Assembly: GCA_024276195.1 (NCBI GenBank)
Contig: JAJRXR010000057.1
Coordinates: 1 to 59,725 of the forward strand
Source: Planctomycetota bacterium
GTDB lineage: Bacteria; Planctomycetota; Phycisphaerae; Phycisphaerales; UBA1924
Direction of reading: 5' to 3'
Length of the DNA stretch: 59,725 nt
Notes under the pieces: generated by a model
What the model was told of the DNA's origin: nothing
The model's database searches: none
The model's input: only the letters and a program-made list of their open reading frames with translations
Shown: piece after piece, positions 27,756 through 36,142 of the stretch
How the letters are laid out: the number at the start of each line of letters is the position of its first letter
How positions within the stretch are numbered: the first letter of the stretch is position 1
Position numbers and translations under genes: made by a program

Positions 27756-28853
27756 ATGCGCGCCCTGTCGATAGCCCGTTGCCCAGGCCGAGCGCTCATT
27801 GGCGCATCGGTGCTCGCGCTCGCCCTGAGCGCCTGCACCGAGGACTCTTCCGATGGCGGCGCCATCGATGTCGAGCTGACGCTCGGCGAGGTCGGGCGCG
27901 CCCCGGGCCAGCTCGTGTTTCCGCGCGCGATGACCACGCACGATGGCCAGTTGATCGTCGTCGATAAAACCGCGCGCATCCAGCGCCTCGACGCGAGCAC
28001 CGGCGCCTTCATCGACGGCCTGCGCACGCCAGAACTCACCCTCGGCAAGCCCACCGGCCTCTGCGTCGCCGCCCACCCGACCGACCCGACCCGGACCGCC
28101 CTCTACGTCGCCGACACGCACTACCACCGCGTGCTTGTCTACGACCTGGACGCGGACCTGGGCGATGACCCGAGCCAGCCCCGCGCCCCCATGTTCACCT
28201 TCGGCCAGTACGGCGAGCACGCCGCCGAGCCCGGCGAGTTTGTCTACCCCACCGACATCGCCGTCCTCCACGATGGCGACGGACGCGTCGAACGCATCTA
28301 CGTCTCCGAGTATGGTGGCAACGATCGCATCACCATCTTCGATGTCAGCGTTGACGCCCGCGGCGCCCCCGTCTTCGAGCCCGTCCGCACGTTCGGGTCC
28401 TTCGGCATCGCCGGCGAAGAGGGCGCCGACGAGATCCTTTTCAACCGCCCCCAGTCGCTCGTGATCGACCACCAGCGCAAGGAGCTGCTCGTCTGCGACG
28501 CCTGCAACCACCGCGTCGGGCGCTTCACGCTCGACGGCGAGCTGATCGCCTGGGTCGGCTCGCCGAGCGACCTCTCGGGCGAGCCGGGCGCCCTCCGGTT
28601 CCCCTATTCCCTGGTCCTGCTCGAAGACGGGACCGTGCTCATCAGCGAGTTTGGAAACTCACGCGTCCAGCACATGGACCTGCGCACAGGCGAAAGCCTG
28701 GGTATCTACGGCGAGCCCGGGCGAGGCCCCGGACAGCTCGCCGCGCCCTGGGGCGTCGAGGTCATCGGCGCAACCGCGTACGTCCTCGACTCGGGCAACG
28801 ACCGCATCATCGCCTTCCGCTCGCCCGTGCCCGCAGCAGGAGGGGACCGGTGA
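27756..28853 (+). CDS. NHL-repeat lipoprotein
   Basis: A 365-residue exported protein. The signal peptide GRALIGASVLALALSAC ends in a lipobox (LSAC, Cys near residue 27), so it should be lipid-anchored. The mature part is built of about six NHL/beta-propeller repeats, for example GQLVFPRAMTTHDGQLIVVD, GEFVYPTDIAVLHDGD and GQLAAPWGVEVIGATAYVLD. Such propellers usually bind proteins or glycans. I prefer the ATG at 27756 (taggatg upstream) to one four codons earlier. Its stop overlaps the next ATG by one base, so it is translationally coupled to the VWA gene. Confidence 0.85.
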   Translation: MRALSIARCPGRALIGASVLALALSACTEDSSDGGAIDVELTLGEVGRAPGQLVFPRAMTTHDGQLIVVDKTARIQRLDASTGAFIDGLRTPELTLGKPTGLCVAAHPTDPTRTALYVADTHYHRVLVYDLDADLGDDPSQPRAPMFTFGQYGEHAAEPGEFVYPTDIAVLHDGDGRVERIYVSEYGGNDRITIFDVSVDARGAPVFEPVRTFGSFGIAGEEGADEILFNRPQSLVIDHQRKELLVCDACNHRVGRFTLDGELIAWVGSPSDLSGEPGALRFPYSLVLLEDGTVLISEFGNSRVQHMDLRTGESLGIYGEPGRGPGQLAAPWGVEVIGATAYVLDSGNDRIIAFRSPVPAAGGDR

Positions 28854-31800
28854 TGTCCACCCCGCTCACCCTCGGCGCCCTCGAGGCCGGCCCGATCCAG
28901 TTCGACGAGCCGGTCTGGCTCCTGCTGATCCCGGTGCTCTGGCTCATGGTGCTCGTGATCGGGCGCAAGAGCATCGCCGGGCTCGGGCGCACAACACGGT
29001 GGGTGGCGATCGGTGTTCGCCTGCTGGTGATCGCGATGATCGTCGGGGCGATCGCCGAGCCGCACTCGCGGAAGGTCAGCGAATCGGTCAGCGTCACGTT
29101 CGTCGTGGACGAGTCGCGCTCGATCCCCAGCAGCCGCAAGGCCGGCATCGATCGCTACATCGAGGAGGCGGTCCAGACCCAGCAAAAACCGGGCGATCTC
29201 CTAGGCGTCGTGACGGCCGCCGAGGACGCCTACGTCCAGGCCCTGCCCAGCCCGCTCGTCAAGCAGATGACGCGCCAGTACATCGGCTCGACCGACGCGA
29301 CGAACCTTGGCGAGGCGGCCCGCCTGGGCTTGGCCGTCGCGCCGGAAGACGCTGCCAACCGGATGGTCATCATCTCCGATGGCAACGAGACGGCCGGCAG
29401 CCTGCTCGCCGCAGCCCAGGCCGCCAAGGCCCTGGGCGTGACGATCGATGTCCTGCCCGTCAACTACGACTACACCGAGGAGGTCATCGTTGAAGACCTG
29501 CTCGCGCCCGCGACAGCCCGCGGCGGCGAGACTATCAGCCTCCGCGTGGTCATCTACGCCATGAGCCCCGCCGTCGGGCGTCTGCTCGTCACGGAAAACG
29601 GACACCCCGTCGATCTTGATCCCGATTCCGACTCGCTGGCGTACATCGTCGAGCTCGACCGGGGGCGCAACGTCATCGGCGTCCCCGTCGCCCCCAAACG
29701 CCCCGGCCCCCAGACCTACGAGGCCATCTTCGAGCCCATCGGGGGCTTGGTCCAGGGCGAGGACGGCCCGCGCATCGTCGGACGCGCCGACACACTCATC
29801 GAGAACAACCGGGCCATGGCCGTCACATTCGTCGGCGCCGAGGGGTTTGTGCTCGTTGTCAGCGAGAACGCCGACGAGAGCCAGCCGCTCATCGACGCGA
29901 TGCTCGAGTCCGAGCTGCGCCCCGAACTCATCAGCGCCGACCGCTTCCCGAGCACATTGACCGAGTTGAATCGTTATGAGGCGGTCGTGCTCGTCAACGA
30001 GCCCGCGTACAACTTCTCCGCCGCGGCGCAGGACAACCTGCGCCAGTACGTCCACGACTCGGGCGGCGGGCTGGTGATGACGGGCGGGCCAGACTCGTTC
30101 GGCGCCGGCGGCTGGATCGGCTCGGCGCTCGAAGATGTCCTGCCCATCCGCCTCGACCCGCCCCAGAAACGCCAGATGCCCCGCGGCGCCCTTGCCCTTG
30201 TCATGCACTCGATCGAGATGCCCCAGGGCACGTTCTACGGCAAGCAGGTCGCCCGGGCCGCCGTGGACGCGCTCTCGCGCCTCGATCTCGTCGGCATCAT
30301 CGAGTTCAACTTCGCGGGGGGCACCGACTGGGTCTACCCCATCTCCCCCGTCGGCGACACCTCCAGCGCCAAGCGCGCCATCAACCGCCTCAACTTCGGC
30401 GACATGCCCAGCTTCGACCCCTCGCTGAGGATGACCCTGCGCGACCTCAACGCGATCGACGCCGGGCAGAAGCACGTCATCGTCATATCCGACGGCGACC
30501 CCTCCCTCTCCAACTCCATCCTCGCCGACTACAAAGCCGCGGGCATCTCGATCAGCACCGTCGGCGTCTTCCCGCACTCGACGCGCGACTTCAACTCGCT
30601 GCGCACCATGGCCAAGCAGACCGGCGGCACCTTCTATCCCATCAACACCCAGCAGGCCCTCGCCACGCTCCCCCAGATCTTCATCAAAGAGGCCCAGACC
30701 GTCAAGCGCGCGCTCATCTGGGAGGGCGACCCATTCAGCCCGAGCATCGCCAACATCGGCGCAGAAACCATGCGCGGCATCACCGCCGTTCCCCCCATCT
30801 CCGGCTACATCGTCACCGCCGACCGCGAAGGCCTCAGCCAGGTCACGATGCGCGGCAAAGAGAACGACCCCATCAGCGCCCAGTGGCAGTACGGCCTCGG
30901 GCGCGTCGTCGCCTTCACCTCCGACGCCACCAGCCGCTGGGGCAGCGCCTGGGTCTCGTGGGGTTCGTTCAAACAGTTCTGGGAGCAGCACGTTCGCTGG
31001 GCCATGCGCCCCAGCGGCTCGGCAACACTCCGCCTGACCACCGAAACCCGCGGCGACGACACCCTCGTCGTCGTCGAAGCCTTCTCATCCTCCGGCGACC
31101 GCCTCAACTTCGCCGACTTCAAGGCCCGCGTCGCCAAGCCCGACGGGACCGGCGCCGACGTCGAGATCCGCCAGGTCGGCCCCGGGCGCTACGAGGGCTC
31201 GCTCGACTCGTCCGATCCCGGCTCGTACGTCGTCTCGCTGCGCTACCGCGCCCCGGGCGAGGAGGCAGGCCAGGTCATCGAGGGCTCGGCCCAGGCCGCG
31301 ATCACGCGCCCCTTCGCCGATGAGTTCCGCTCGCTCGAATCCAACCTCGCGCTCCTGCAGCAGGTCGCCCAGATCACCGGCGGGCGTGTCCTCGAGGGCG
31401 CCGACCCCGTCAGCCATGACCTCTGGCGGCGCGAGGGCCTGACCATGCCCGTCGCCACCACGCCCATCTGGCTCGTTGTCGCGCTCTTCGCCATCGGGCT
31501 CTTCCTCGCGGACGTCGGTGTCCGTCGCGTCCGCATCGAGCCACGCGCTATCGGGGCCGCGCTCGGGCGCGCCCTCGGCGCCTCCACCTCCAGCGCCGGC
31601 GACCAGATCGACTCACTCAAAGCCGCGCGCGAGAAGGCCCGCCAGCGCATCTCCGAGCGAGCCGACGACCGCGAGCAGGCCACGGCCAAGGCCAAGCGCC
31701 GTTTCGAGGTTGACCCGAGCGCGCACGTTGACGCCGGCCCCGTCGCCCTGGGCGGCGAGCCCCTGCTCAAAGACAAACCCAAGACCCAGGCCCCGAAACC

Positions 31801-31882
31801 CAACAAAGATGATGCTGACGACGAGGGGCTCAGCCGCCTGATGAAGGCCAAACGCCGCGCGCAAGAAGGCTTTGATGACTGA
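28853..31882 (+). CDS. Large VWA-domain membrane protein with GATase1-like domain
   Basis: A 1009-residue protein. Two N-terminal helices (VWLLLIPVLWLMVLVIG and WVAIGVRLLVIAMIVGAI) precede a VWA-like domain with DESRS in place of the full MIDAS. A middle class-I glutamine-amidotransferase-like region follows (residues about 325-430, with SGGGLVMTGGPDSFGAGGW), then a second VWA-like domain (IVISDGDPSLSN). A late helix near 865-880 (TPIWLVVALFAIGLFLADV) precedes a charged cytosolic tail. It resembles the large VWA/GATase proteins found beside MoxR, DUF58 and BatA. A GTG one codon before is possible, but ATG with aggagg fits better. Confidence 0.85.
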   Translation: MSTPLTLGALEAGPIQFDEPVWLLLIPVLWLMVLVIGRKSIAGLGRTTRWVAIGVRLLVIAMIVGAIAEPHSRKVSESVSVTFVVDESRSIPSSRKAGIDRYIEEAVQTQQKPGDLLGVVTAAEDAYVQALPSPLVKQMTRQYIGSTDATNLGEAARLGLAVAPEDAANRMVIISDGNETAGSLLAAAQAAKALGVTIDVLPVNYDYTEEVIVEDLLAPATARGGETISLRVVIYAMSPAVGRLLVTENGHPVDLDPDSDSLAYIVELDRGRNVIGVPVAPKRPGPQTYEAIFEPIGGLVQGEDGPRIVGRADTLIENNRAMAVTFVGAEGFVLVVSENADESQPLIDAMLESELRPELISADRFPSTLTELNRYEAVVLVNEPAYNFSAAAQDNLRQYVHDSGGGLVMTGGPDSFGAGGWIGSALEDVLPIRLDPPQKRQMPRGALALVMHSIEMPQGTFYGKQVARAAVDALSRLDLVGIIEFNFAGGTDWVYPISPVGDTSSAKRAINRLNFGDMPSFDPSLRMTLRDLNAIDAGQKHVIVISDGDPSLSNSILADYKAAGISISTVGVFPHSTRDFNSLRTMAKQTGGTFYPINTQQALATLPQIFIKEAQTVKRALIWEGDPFSPSIANIGAETMRGITAVPPISGYIVTADREGLSQVTMRGKENDPISAQWQYGLGRVVAFTSDATSRWGSAWVSWGSFKQFWEQHVRWAMRPSGSATLRLTTETRGDDTLVVVEAFSSSGDRLNFADFKARVAKPDGTGADVEIRQVGPGRYEGSLDSSDPGSYVVSLRYRAPGEEAGQVIEGSAQAAITRPFADEFRSLESNLALLQQVAQITGGRVLEGADPVSHDLWRREGLTMPVATTPIWLVVALFAIGLFLADVGVRRVRIEPRAIGAALGRALGASTSSAGDQIDSLKAAREKARQRISERADDREQATAKAKRRFEVDPSAHVDAGPVALGGEPLLKDKPKTQAPKPNKDDADDEGLSRLMKAKRRAQEGFDD

Positions 31883-31919
31883 TTTTCCTGCCTCAAAACT
31901 CCGTCCCCTCCTCCCCCTC

Positions 31920-32014
31920 GTGGCACGGGCGTCCCGCCCGTGTACTCCTCCTCCTCCTCCTCCTCCTCCTTCTCCTCCCTCTCGCATTTCTCACGGGCGA
32001 GACGCCCATGCCAC
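31920..32014. repeat. Paired REP-like element with CTC/CCT-rich spacer upstream of moxR
   Basis: Left arm gtggcacgggcgtcccgccc and a near-complementary right arm (cacgggcgagacgcccatgc plus cac) surround a roughly 45-base CTC-type trinucleotide tract. It is the same element type as inside rimO (7767-7843), here in the gap between the VWA gene and moxR, ending 24 bases before the moxR start. Confidence 0.85.
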
Positions 32015-32038
32015 AACTCGAACCAAGGGAACCGACCG

Positions 32039-33088
32039 ATGAGTGCGAACCCCGATCACATCGACACCCCCGCCGAGGTCAAAGAGGCCTGCGAACACTT
32101 CCGCGCCACCTTCGCCCTGCTCAAGGGCGAGATCGGCAAGGTCATGGTGGGCCAGGAAGAGGTCATCGACGGCGTGCTCACCTCCCTCTTCTCGGGCGGC
32201 AACGTCCTGCTCGAAGGCGTCCCGGGCCTGGGCAAGACATTGCTCGTGCGCACGCTGGCGCAGACCCTGCACCTGCCGTTCAGCCGGATTCAGTTCACGC
32301 CTGACCTGATGCCCGCCGACGTAATCGGCACCAACATCGTCTCCGAAGACCCCGACACCGGGCAGCGCCGGTTCGTCTTCCAGAAAGGCCCGATCTTCGC
32401 GCAGGTGGTCCTCGCCGACGAGATCAACCGGGCAACCCCCAAAACCCAGTCCGCGCTGCTCGAGGCCATGCAGGAGCGCTCGGTGACGGTGGGGGGCCAG
32501 ACGCACACGCTCGATAAGCCCTTTATCGTGCTCGCGACGCAGAACCCCATCGAGCAGGAGGGCACCTACCCGCTGCCCGAGGCGCAGATGGACCGGTTCC
32601 TGCTCAAGATCAACGTCGGCTATTCGCAGCTCGATGATCTGATGACGATCCTCGACCGGACCACCGGCGCCGAAACGCCCGAGGTCCAGCGCGTGATGGA
32701 CGGGAACCAGATCCTCGAGGCGATGGAACTTGTCCGCGGCGTCGTCGTGGCGCCGCACGTCAAGCAGTACGCGGCGAGGCTTGTTCTCGCGACCCATCCC
32801 GAGGGAGAGTTCGCCGCAGGGGGAGCGTCCGGGCCGACCAACCGCTACATCCGGTGCGGCGCCAGCCCGCGCGGCGCCCAGGCGCTCGTCCTGGCCGGCA
32901 AGGTCAAGGCCCTCACGGAAGGCCGCTTCCACGTCAGCTACCAGGACATCCAGGGCGTGGCGCTCGCCTGCCTGCGCCACCGCCTTCTGCTCAACTTCGA
33001 GGCCGAGGCCGACCGCGTCAACCCGGACGACATTGTCGTCGAGATCCTGAAGATGACCCCAAGCCAGCCCGTAGGAGCAATGGCATGA
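32039..33088 (+). CDS. MoxR family AAA+ ATPase
   Basis: A 349-residue chaperone-like AAA+ ATPase (APE2220/MRP type) that usually works with VWA proteins to assemble or activate membrane or periplasmic complexes. Walker A is GVPGLGKTLLV near residue 70 and Walker B is VVLADEINRATPKTQ. The sensor and arginine-finger regions appear as ATQNPIEQEGTYPLPEAQMDRF, of which the last part PEAQMDRF is diagnostic. ATG at 32039 follows aaggga; the longer open frame upstream is only repeat. Its stop overlaps the next start by four bases (ATGA). Confidence 0.93.
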   Translation: MSANPDHIDTPAEVKEACEHFRATFALLKGEIGKVMVGQEEVIDGVLTSLFSGGNVLLEGVPGLGKTLLVRTLAQTLHLPFSRIQFTPDLMPADVIGTNIVSEDPDTGQRRFVFQKGPIFAQVVLADEINRATPKTQSALLEAMQERSVTVGGQTHTLDKPFIVLATQNPIEQEGTYPLPEAQMDRFLLKINVGYSQLDDLMTILDRTTGAETPEVQRVMDGNQILEAMELVRGVVVAPHVKQYAARLVLATHPEGEFAAGGASGPTNRYIRCGASPRGAQALVLAGKVKALTEGRFHVSYQDIQGVALACLRHRLLLNFEAEADRVNPDDIVVEILKMTPSQPVGAMA

Positions 33089-33276
33089 AGCGAAACACCC
33101 GGATCGGCGCCATCGCCCTTGCGCTCTCCGCCCTCGCGCTCACGCCCGGGTGCTACCGCAAGGTCATCAGCGCCAAGGGCATCGGCGCCGACGAGCTGGC
33201 GCCACGCCGCGAGAAACCCACGACGTCGTACATCGAAGACCTGGGCGCCGCCGTGCGGGGTGAGAAGAAGAAGTAA
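33085..33276 (+). CDS. Small predicted lipoprotein
   Basis: A 63-residue protein with a short basic N-terminus, the hydrophobic stretch IGAIALALSALALTPGC and a lipobox cysteine near residue 23. The remaining 40 residues are charged (ADELAPRREKP, then a Lys tail) without a known fold. The ATG at 33085 overlaps the moxR stop (ATGA), so it is translationally coupled to moxR, which argues that it is a genuine component of the MoxR/DUF58 group. The partner is unknown. Confidence 0.75.
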   Translation: MKRNTRIGAIALALSALALTPGCYRKVISAKGIGADELAPRREKPTTSYIEDLGAAVRGEKKK

Positions 33277-33281
33277 GACGA

Positions 33282-33321
33282 ACGCAGAGGGGGCAGAGAG
33301 AAGCAGAGGACGCGGAGTTTT
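33282..33321 (+). repeat. Left inverted repeat of the GxxExxY cassette
   Basis: Begins acgcagagggggcagagaga and ends gacgcggagtttt, five bases before the gene start. It is rich in gcagagg/acgcggag words also used in the repeats at 34821 and 36231. Confidence 0.85.
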
Positions 33322-33325
33322 TCTG

Positions 33326-33739
33326 ATGGTTGATCGAGCGGACATTCCGGCGGAACTGAACGAGCTCAGCGAGCGCGTCATTGGCGCTGCTATTGCTGTT
33401 CATCGGGCTCTGGGGCCGGGGCTGCTCGAGCCCATCTACGGGGCGGCATTGTGCCAGGAACTCTCCCTTTCAGGTATTGCGTTCGCTCAACAGGTCTCGC
33501 ACATCGCCGAGTACAAAGGCGCCCCGCTCCCGGCGCAGCGGTTCGATCTGGTGATCGCTGGCCAGATCATCGTCGAGCTCAAGAGTGTCGAGTCCGTCGC
33601 CGACGCCCACCTCGCCCAGCTCGTGAGCTACCTGCGTCTCTCCAGTAAACCACTCGGCCTGCTCATCAACTTCAACACCCCGATCGTCACCAAAGGCGTG
33701 TACCGTCGTATCAACTCCAAGGCCCTCAACCCCTCATAA
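33326..33739 (+). CDS. GxxExxY family protein (PD-(D/E)XK nuclease-like)
   Basis: A 137-residue protein of the GxxExxY family. The naming motif is GPGLLEPIY near residue 34. A later FDLVIAGQIIVELKSVESV holds the D-(x)n-E-x-K pattern of PD-(D/E)XK nucleases, and the LAQLVSYLRLSSKPLGLLIN end is typical. The function is unknown; the fold suggests nucleic-acid cleavage (family knowledge plus inference). It lies between 40-base inverted repeats within the MoxR/DUF58 operon and its stop codon lies at the edge of the right repeat. Confidence 0.88.
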   Translation: MVDRADIPAELNELSERVIGAAIAVHRALGPGLLEPIYGAALCQELSLSGIAFAQQVSHIAEYKGAPLPAQRFDLVIAGQIIVELKSVESVADAHLAQLVSYLRLSSKPLGLLINFNTPIVTKGVYRRINSKALNPS

Positions 33740-33777
33740 AACTCCGCGTCCTCTGCTTCCCTCTGCCACCTCTGCGT
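33738..33777 (-). repeat. Right inverted repeat of the GxxExxY cassette
   Basis: Reverse complement of 33282-33321 with two mismatches. It overlaps the last two bases of the GxxExxY stop codon and ends 15 bases before the DUF58 start. Confidence 0.85.
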
Positions 33778-33792
33778 ACCTGAATCCACACC

Positions 33793-34812
33793 ATGCTCCG
33801 AACCACAAACCCAACCCGACCCACCTCCATGGACGAGCTGCTCGACAGCCGCCTGATCGCCCAGATCTCGCAGCTCGACCTGACGAGCCGCAAAATATTC
33901 TCGGGCAAGCTCCGCGGCGAGCGCCGCTCCAAAAAACGCGGCGAGTCCGTCGAGTTCGCCGACCACCGCCCCTACGCCACGGGCGACGACCTCCGCCACA
34001 TCGACTGGAACATCTACGCCCGCCTCGACATGCTCTTCATGAAGCTCTTCCTCGAAGAAGAAGACCTCTCCCTGCACATCGTCCTCGACTGCTCCGAATC
34101 CAGCGACTGCGGCGAGCCCAACAAGTTCCTCTCCATGCAGCGCCTCGCCATGGCCCTGGGCTACATCGGCCTCGTCAACCTCAACCGTGTCGCCGTCACG
34201 ACGCTGGGTGGCGCCCTCTCCTCCCACAACGAGCCGCGCGCGTCAGCAAGCGCTCCGTCTCCCTCTCCCCCTGGGGGAGAGGGCCGGGGTGAGGGGTCTC
34301 CGTCCTCTTCCCTCCCTCTCCCTTCCCACTCCATCCGCGACCTCCGCGGGCGCCGACGCACCCAAGACCTCGCCCGCTTCATCTGCGCCCTCCGCCCCGA
34401 GGGCGGCTCCGACTTCAACGAGTGCGCCAAGCGCATCGCCATGACGCGCCGCGGCAAGGGCGTCATGATCGTCCTCTCCGATTTCTTCATGAAAGAAGGC
34501 TACGAGACCGGCCTCCGCCTGCTCGTCGGGCGCGGCTACGACGTCTTCGCCATGCAGATCATGAGCCCCCAGGAAATTGAACCCGACATCACGGGTGATC
34601 TCCGCCTGCGCGACGTCGAAGACTTCGACCAGGCCGAGGTCACCATCACGGCCCCCCTGCTCAAACGCTACAAGCAGACCCTCGCCGCGTACTGCGGCGA
34701 GCTCCGCGAGTTCTGCGCCCGACGCGAGATCACCAACCTCTCCGTCCGCACCGACACGCCCATCGAGACGCTGCTGCTGGATTACATGCGCCAGCGGGGG
34801 TTGCTGCGATGA
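33793..34812 (+). CDS. DUF58 domain-containing protein with in-frame repeat insertion
   Basis: A 339-residue DUF58 protein, usual partner of MoxR ATPases and VWA proteins. The diagnostic DUF58 motif is visible as RPYATGDDLRHIDWNIYAR near residue 68. The C-terminal half has a VWA-like fold (IVLSDFFMKEGYETGLRLL). A low-complexity segment of about 28 residues (about 155-182) interrupts the fold after TLGGALSSHNEPR; it is encoded by a repeat (34259-34296) also present in thiC. An ATG at 33829 (MDELLDSRL) is a plausible alternative start and closer to the family's usual N-terminus. The stop overlaps the next ATG (ATGA). Confidence 0.9.
   Translation: MLRTTNPTRPTSMDELLDSRLIAQISQLDLTSRKIFSGKLRGERRSKKRGESVEFADHRPYATGDDLRHIDWNIYARLDMLFMKLFLEEEDLSLHIVLDCSESSDCGEPNKFLSMQRLAMALGYIGLVNLNRVAVTTLGGALSSHNEPRASASAPSPSPPGGEGRGEGSPSSSLPLPSHSIRDLRGRRRTQDLARFICALRPEGGSDFNECAKRIAMTRRGKGVMIVLSDFFMKEGYETGLRLLVGRGYDVFAMQIMSPQEIEPDITGDLRLRDVEDFDQAEVTITAPLLKRYKQTLAAYCGELREFCARREITNLSVRTDTPIETLLLDYMRQRGLLR
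34259..34296. repeat. Repeat insertion inside the DUF58 gene
   Basis: The hairpin ctctccccctgggggagag followed by the tail ggccggggtgagggg. The same hairpin plus tail occurs in thiC at 53787-53825, but read in a different codon phase. Confidence 0.8.
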
Positions 34813-35723
34813 GAAGAATAAACGCGGAGGACGCGGAGAGCCGCAGAGGGAAGATTCGGTGTATTGTGATCCTTTTCCTGTCCTTGTCACTGGGAGCCAT
34901 GCCGAGTGGATGCGCTGTGAATCACAGCACGCTCAACAGCGACATGAGCGACAAGAGAATCGAGTCCATTGTTCGGCGCCGGCTCGATCGGCAGCCAGAC
35001 CTTCAGAGCAAGCTGCAAGAAGCTGCCCGTCTTTCACCGGGATATCAATGGCATGGGCTTCGTTGTACGCCGTGGAACGCAGAGGAATCGGAACTGCGAG
35101 TTGCTATCAGAGAGCAAATGGCCGTCATGTTCCCCAGTCCTCATGAGTACGAGCTCATCATCCGAGTCGGCGACGGGTACGCAGTTGAGTCGGTCGAACG
35201 GAAGTATGGCAGGGGCCTTCTCACAGCAGCGCGTGAGTATTGCCCTGAAAGAACAGTGTGGGCAGAGCACGATCCGTGGATCGAACGGTCTCCGGACGGT
35301 CGAAGAGTGAACAAGCGGGTGGTACTCGACGCGACCGGCAAGGGGAGATTCACACTGGAGCAGAACGAGCGGTACATCAATCTCTCTGTGTACGTCCCCG
35401 GCCACGACTCTGCACAGGAGCCTCCGACACTCGATTCGTCGCTGCAACACGTTGAGGTAGGCCGCTCGGTGCAGCAGTACCGCCCAAAGCTTTCTGGAGC
35501 GGCGCTGCTACCGAACGAACTCGGATACGAGTGGGTTCCTGATATAGAAACACTCTGGTGTATTTCGCTCGTTGTCGAGCCCCACTATGGGGCAGCGATC
35601 GATATCTCGATGTCGCCGGAAGCATGCAGGGGTGAATTCGGCCCGTGGTTGGGTGGTGGTCACCCAAGTGCCCTTTGCCTCTCCGTGCCCTCCGTGGTGA
35701 GTTCCGAAGGGCCAACCCCATGA
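34809..35723 (+). CDS. Predicted lipoprotein with repeat-encoded N-terminus
   Basis: A 304-residue protein of unknown function. Its first residues (INAEDAESRRGK) are encoded by the 34821-34850 repeat. The real export signal follows as VILFLSLSLGAMPSGC with a lipobox cysteine near residue 35, so a GTG at 34866 is an alternative start that would give a normal short signal peptide. The mature protein has moderate GC and more AT-rich codons than the flanking operon genes. It lies inside an inverted-repeat-bounded segment. Its first ATG overlaps the DUF58 stop, and its own stop overlaps the next ATG (ATGA). No family recognised. Confidence 0.6.
   Translation: MRRINAEDAESRRGKIRCIVILFLSLSLGAMPSGCAVNHSTLNSDMSDKRIESIVRRRLDRQPDLQSKLQEAARLSPGYQWHGLRCTPWNAEESELRVAIREQMAVMFPSPHEYELIIRVGDGYAVESVERKYGRGLLTAAREYCPERTVWAEHDPWIERSPDGRRVNKRVVLDATGKGRFTLEQNERYINLSVYVPGHDSAQEPPTLDSSLQHVEVGRSVQQYRPKLSGAALLPNELGYEWVPDIETLWCISLVVEPHYGAAIDISMSPEACRGEFGPWLGGGHPSALCLSVPSVVSSEGPTP
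34821..34850 (+). repeat. Left inverted repeat of the lipoprotein cassette
   Basis: aacgcggaggacgcggagag plus ccgcagaggg; 29 of 30 bases are complementary to 36231-36260. It belongs to the same word family as the GxxExxY repeats. Confidence 0.8.
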
Positions 35724-36142
35724 ACTTCGCCACCCCAGCGCTCGCTGCCATTACGGTCGCCGTGCTATTCGCCGGTTCCGGCTGCAGACGGCCGCTGCAC
35801 TCAGGCATGTCGTTTGGAGAAGTGCGAGCCACCACGCGTTCTGAGCTTGCTATTGGCATGGAGTATCAAGAGATAGTGAATGGGTTGAATAACCTTCGTC
35901 TGCTACCACAGTTCAACTTTGGCGAGACGATCGAGTTAAGGCCGCACATCGTTGCGACGGTGCCTCCAAAGGTGTCGAACCCGCTTGATTGGGCGCACCG
36001 AAGCGATGGTCAGTTGCGATTCTACCTTGACACGAACGATCGCCTCCGATCCGTGATGTATTTTGCGCCATTCAATGATCGCAAACGATCCGGAGGCTGG
36101 TGGCCCGATGAAGCCGTGCTTCTGATCGGAGAAGCCCCATGA
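35720..36142 (+). CDS. Predicted small lipoprotein
   Basis: A 140-residue protein with the signal FATPALAAITVAVLFAGSGC (lipobox GSGC, Cys near 22). The mature part contains RSELAIGMEYQEIVNGLNNL and a C-terminal RFYLDTNDRLRSVMYF, which reads as a short alpha/beta domain similar in style to SmpA/BamE-like small lipoproteins, but I cannot assign it. The first eight codons closely copy those of the batA-like gene (MTFATPLLAG). Start overlaps the previous stop (ATGA) and stop overlaps the next ATG. More AT-rich than the operon around it. Confidence 0.6.
   Translation: MNFATPALAAITVAVLFAGSGCRRPLHSGMSFGEVRATTRSELAIGMEYQEIVNGLNNLRLLPQFNFGETIELRPHIVATVPPKVSNPLDWAHRSDGQLRFYLDTNDRLRSVMYFAPFNDRKRSGGWWPDEAVLLIGEAP

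Larger units (their letters stand above)
33282..33777. mobile_element. GxxExxY cassette bounded by 40-base inverted repeats
   Basis: The GxxExxY gene sits almost exactly between inverted repeats 33282-33321 and 33738-33777 (40 bases, two mismatches). It interrupts the otherwise coupled moxR-lipoprotein-DUF58 order. The arrangement suggests a small mobile or mobilisable unit; no transposase of its own is visible. Confidence 0.6.

Noticed and set aside
29201-30991. 596-codon frame antisense to the VWA gene
   Set aside because: Asp/Gly/Val-rich antisense pattern; the VWA gene is clear and coupled to its neighbours.
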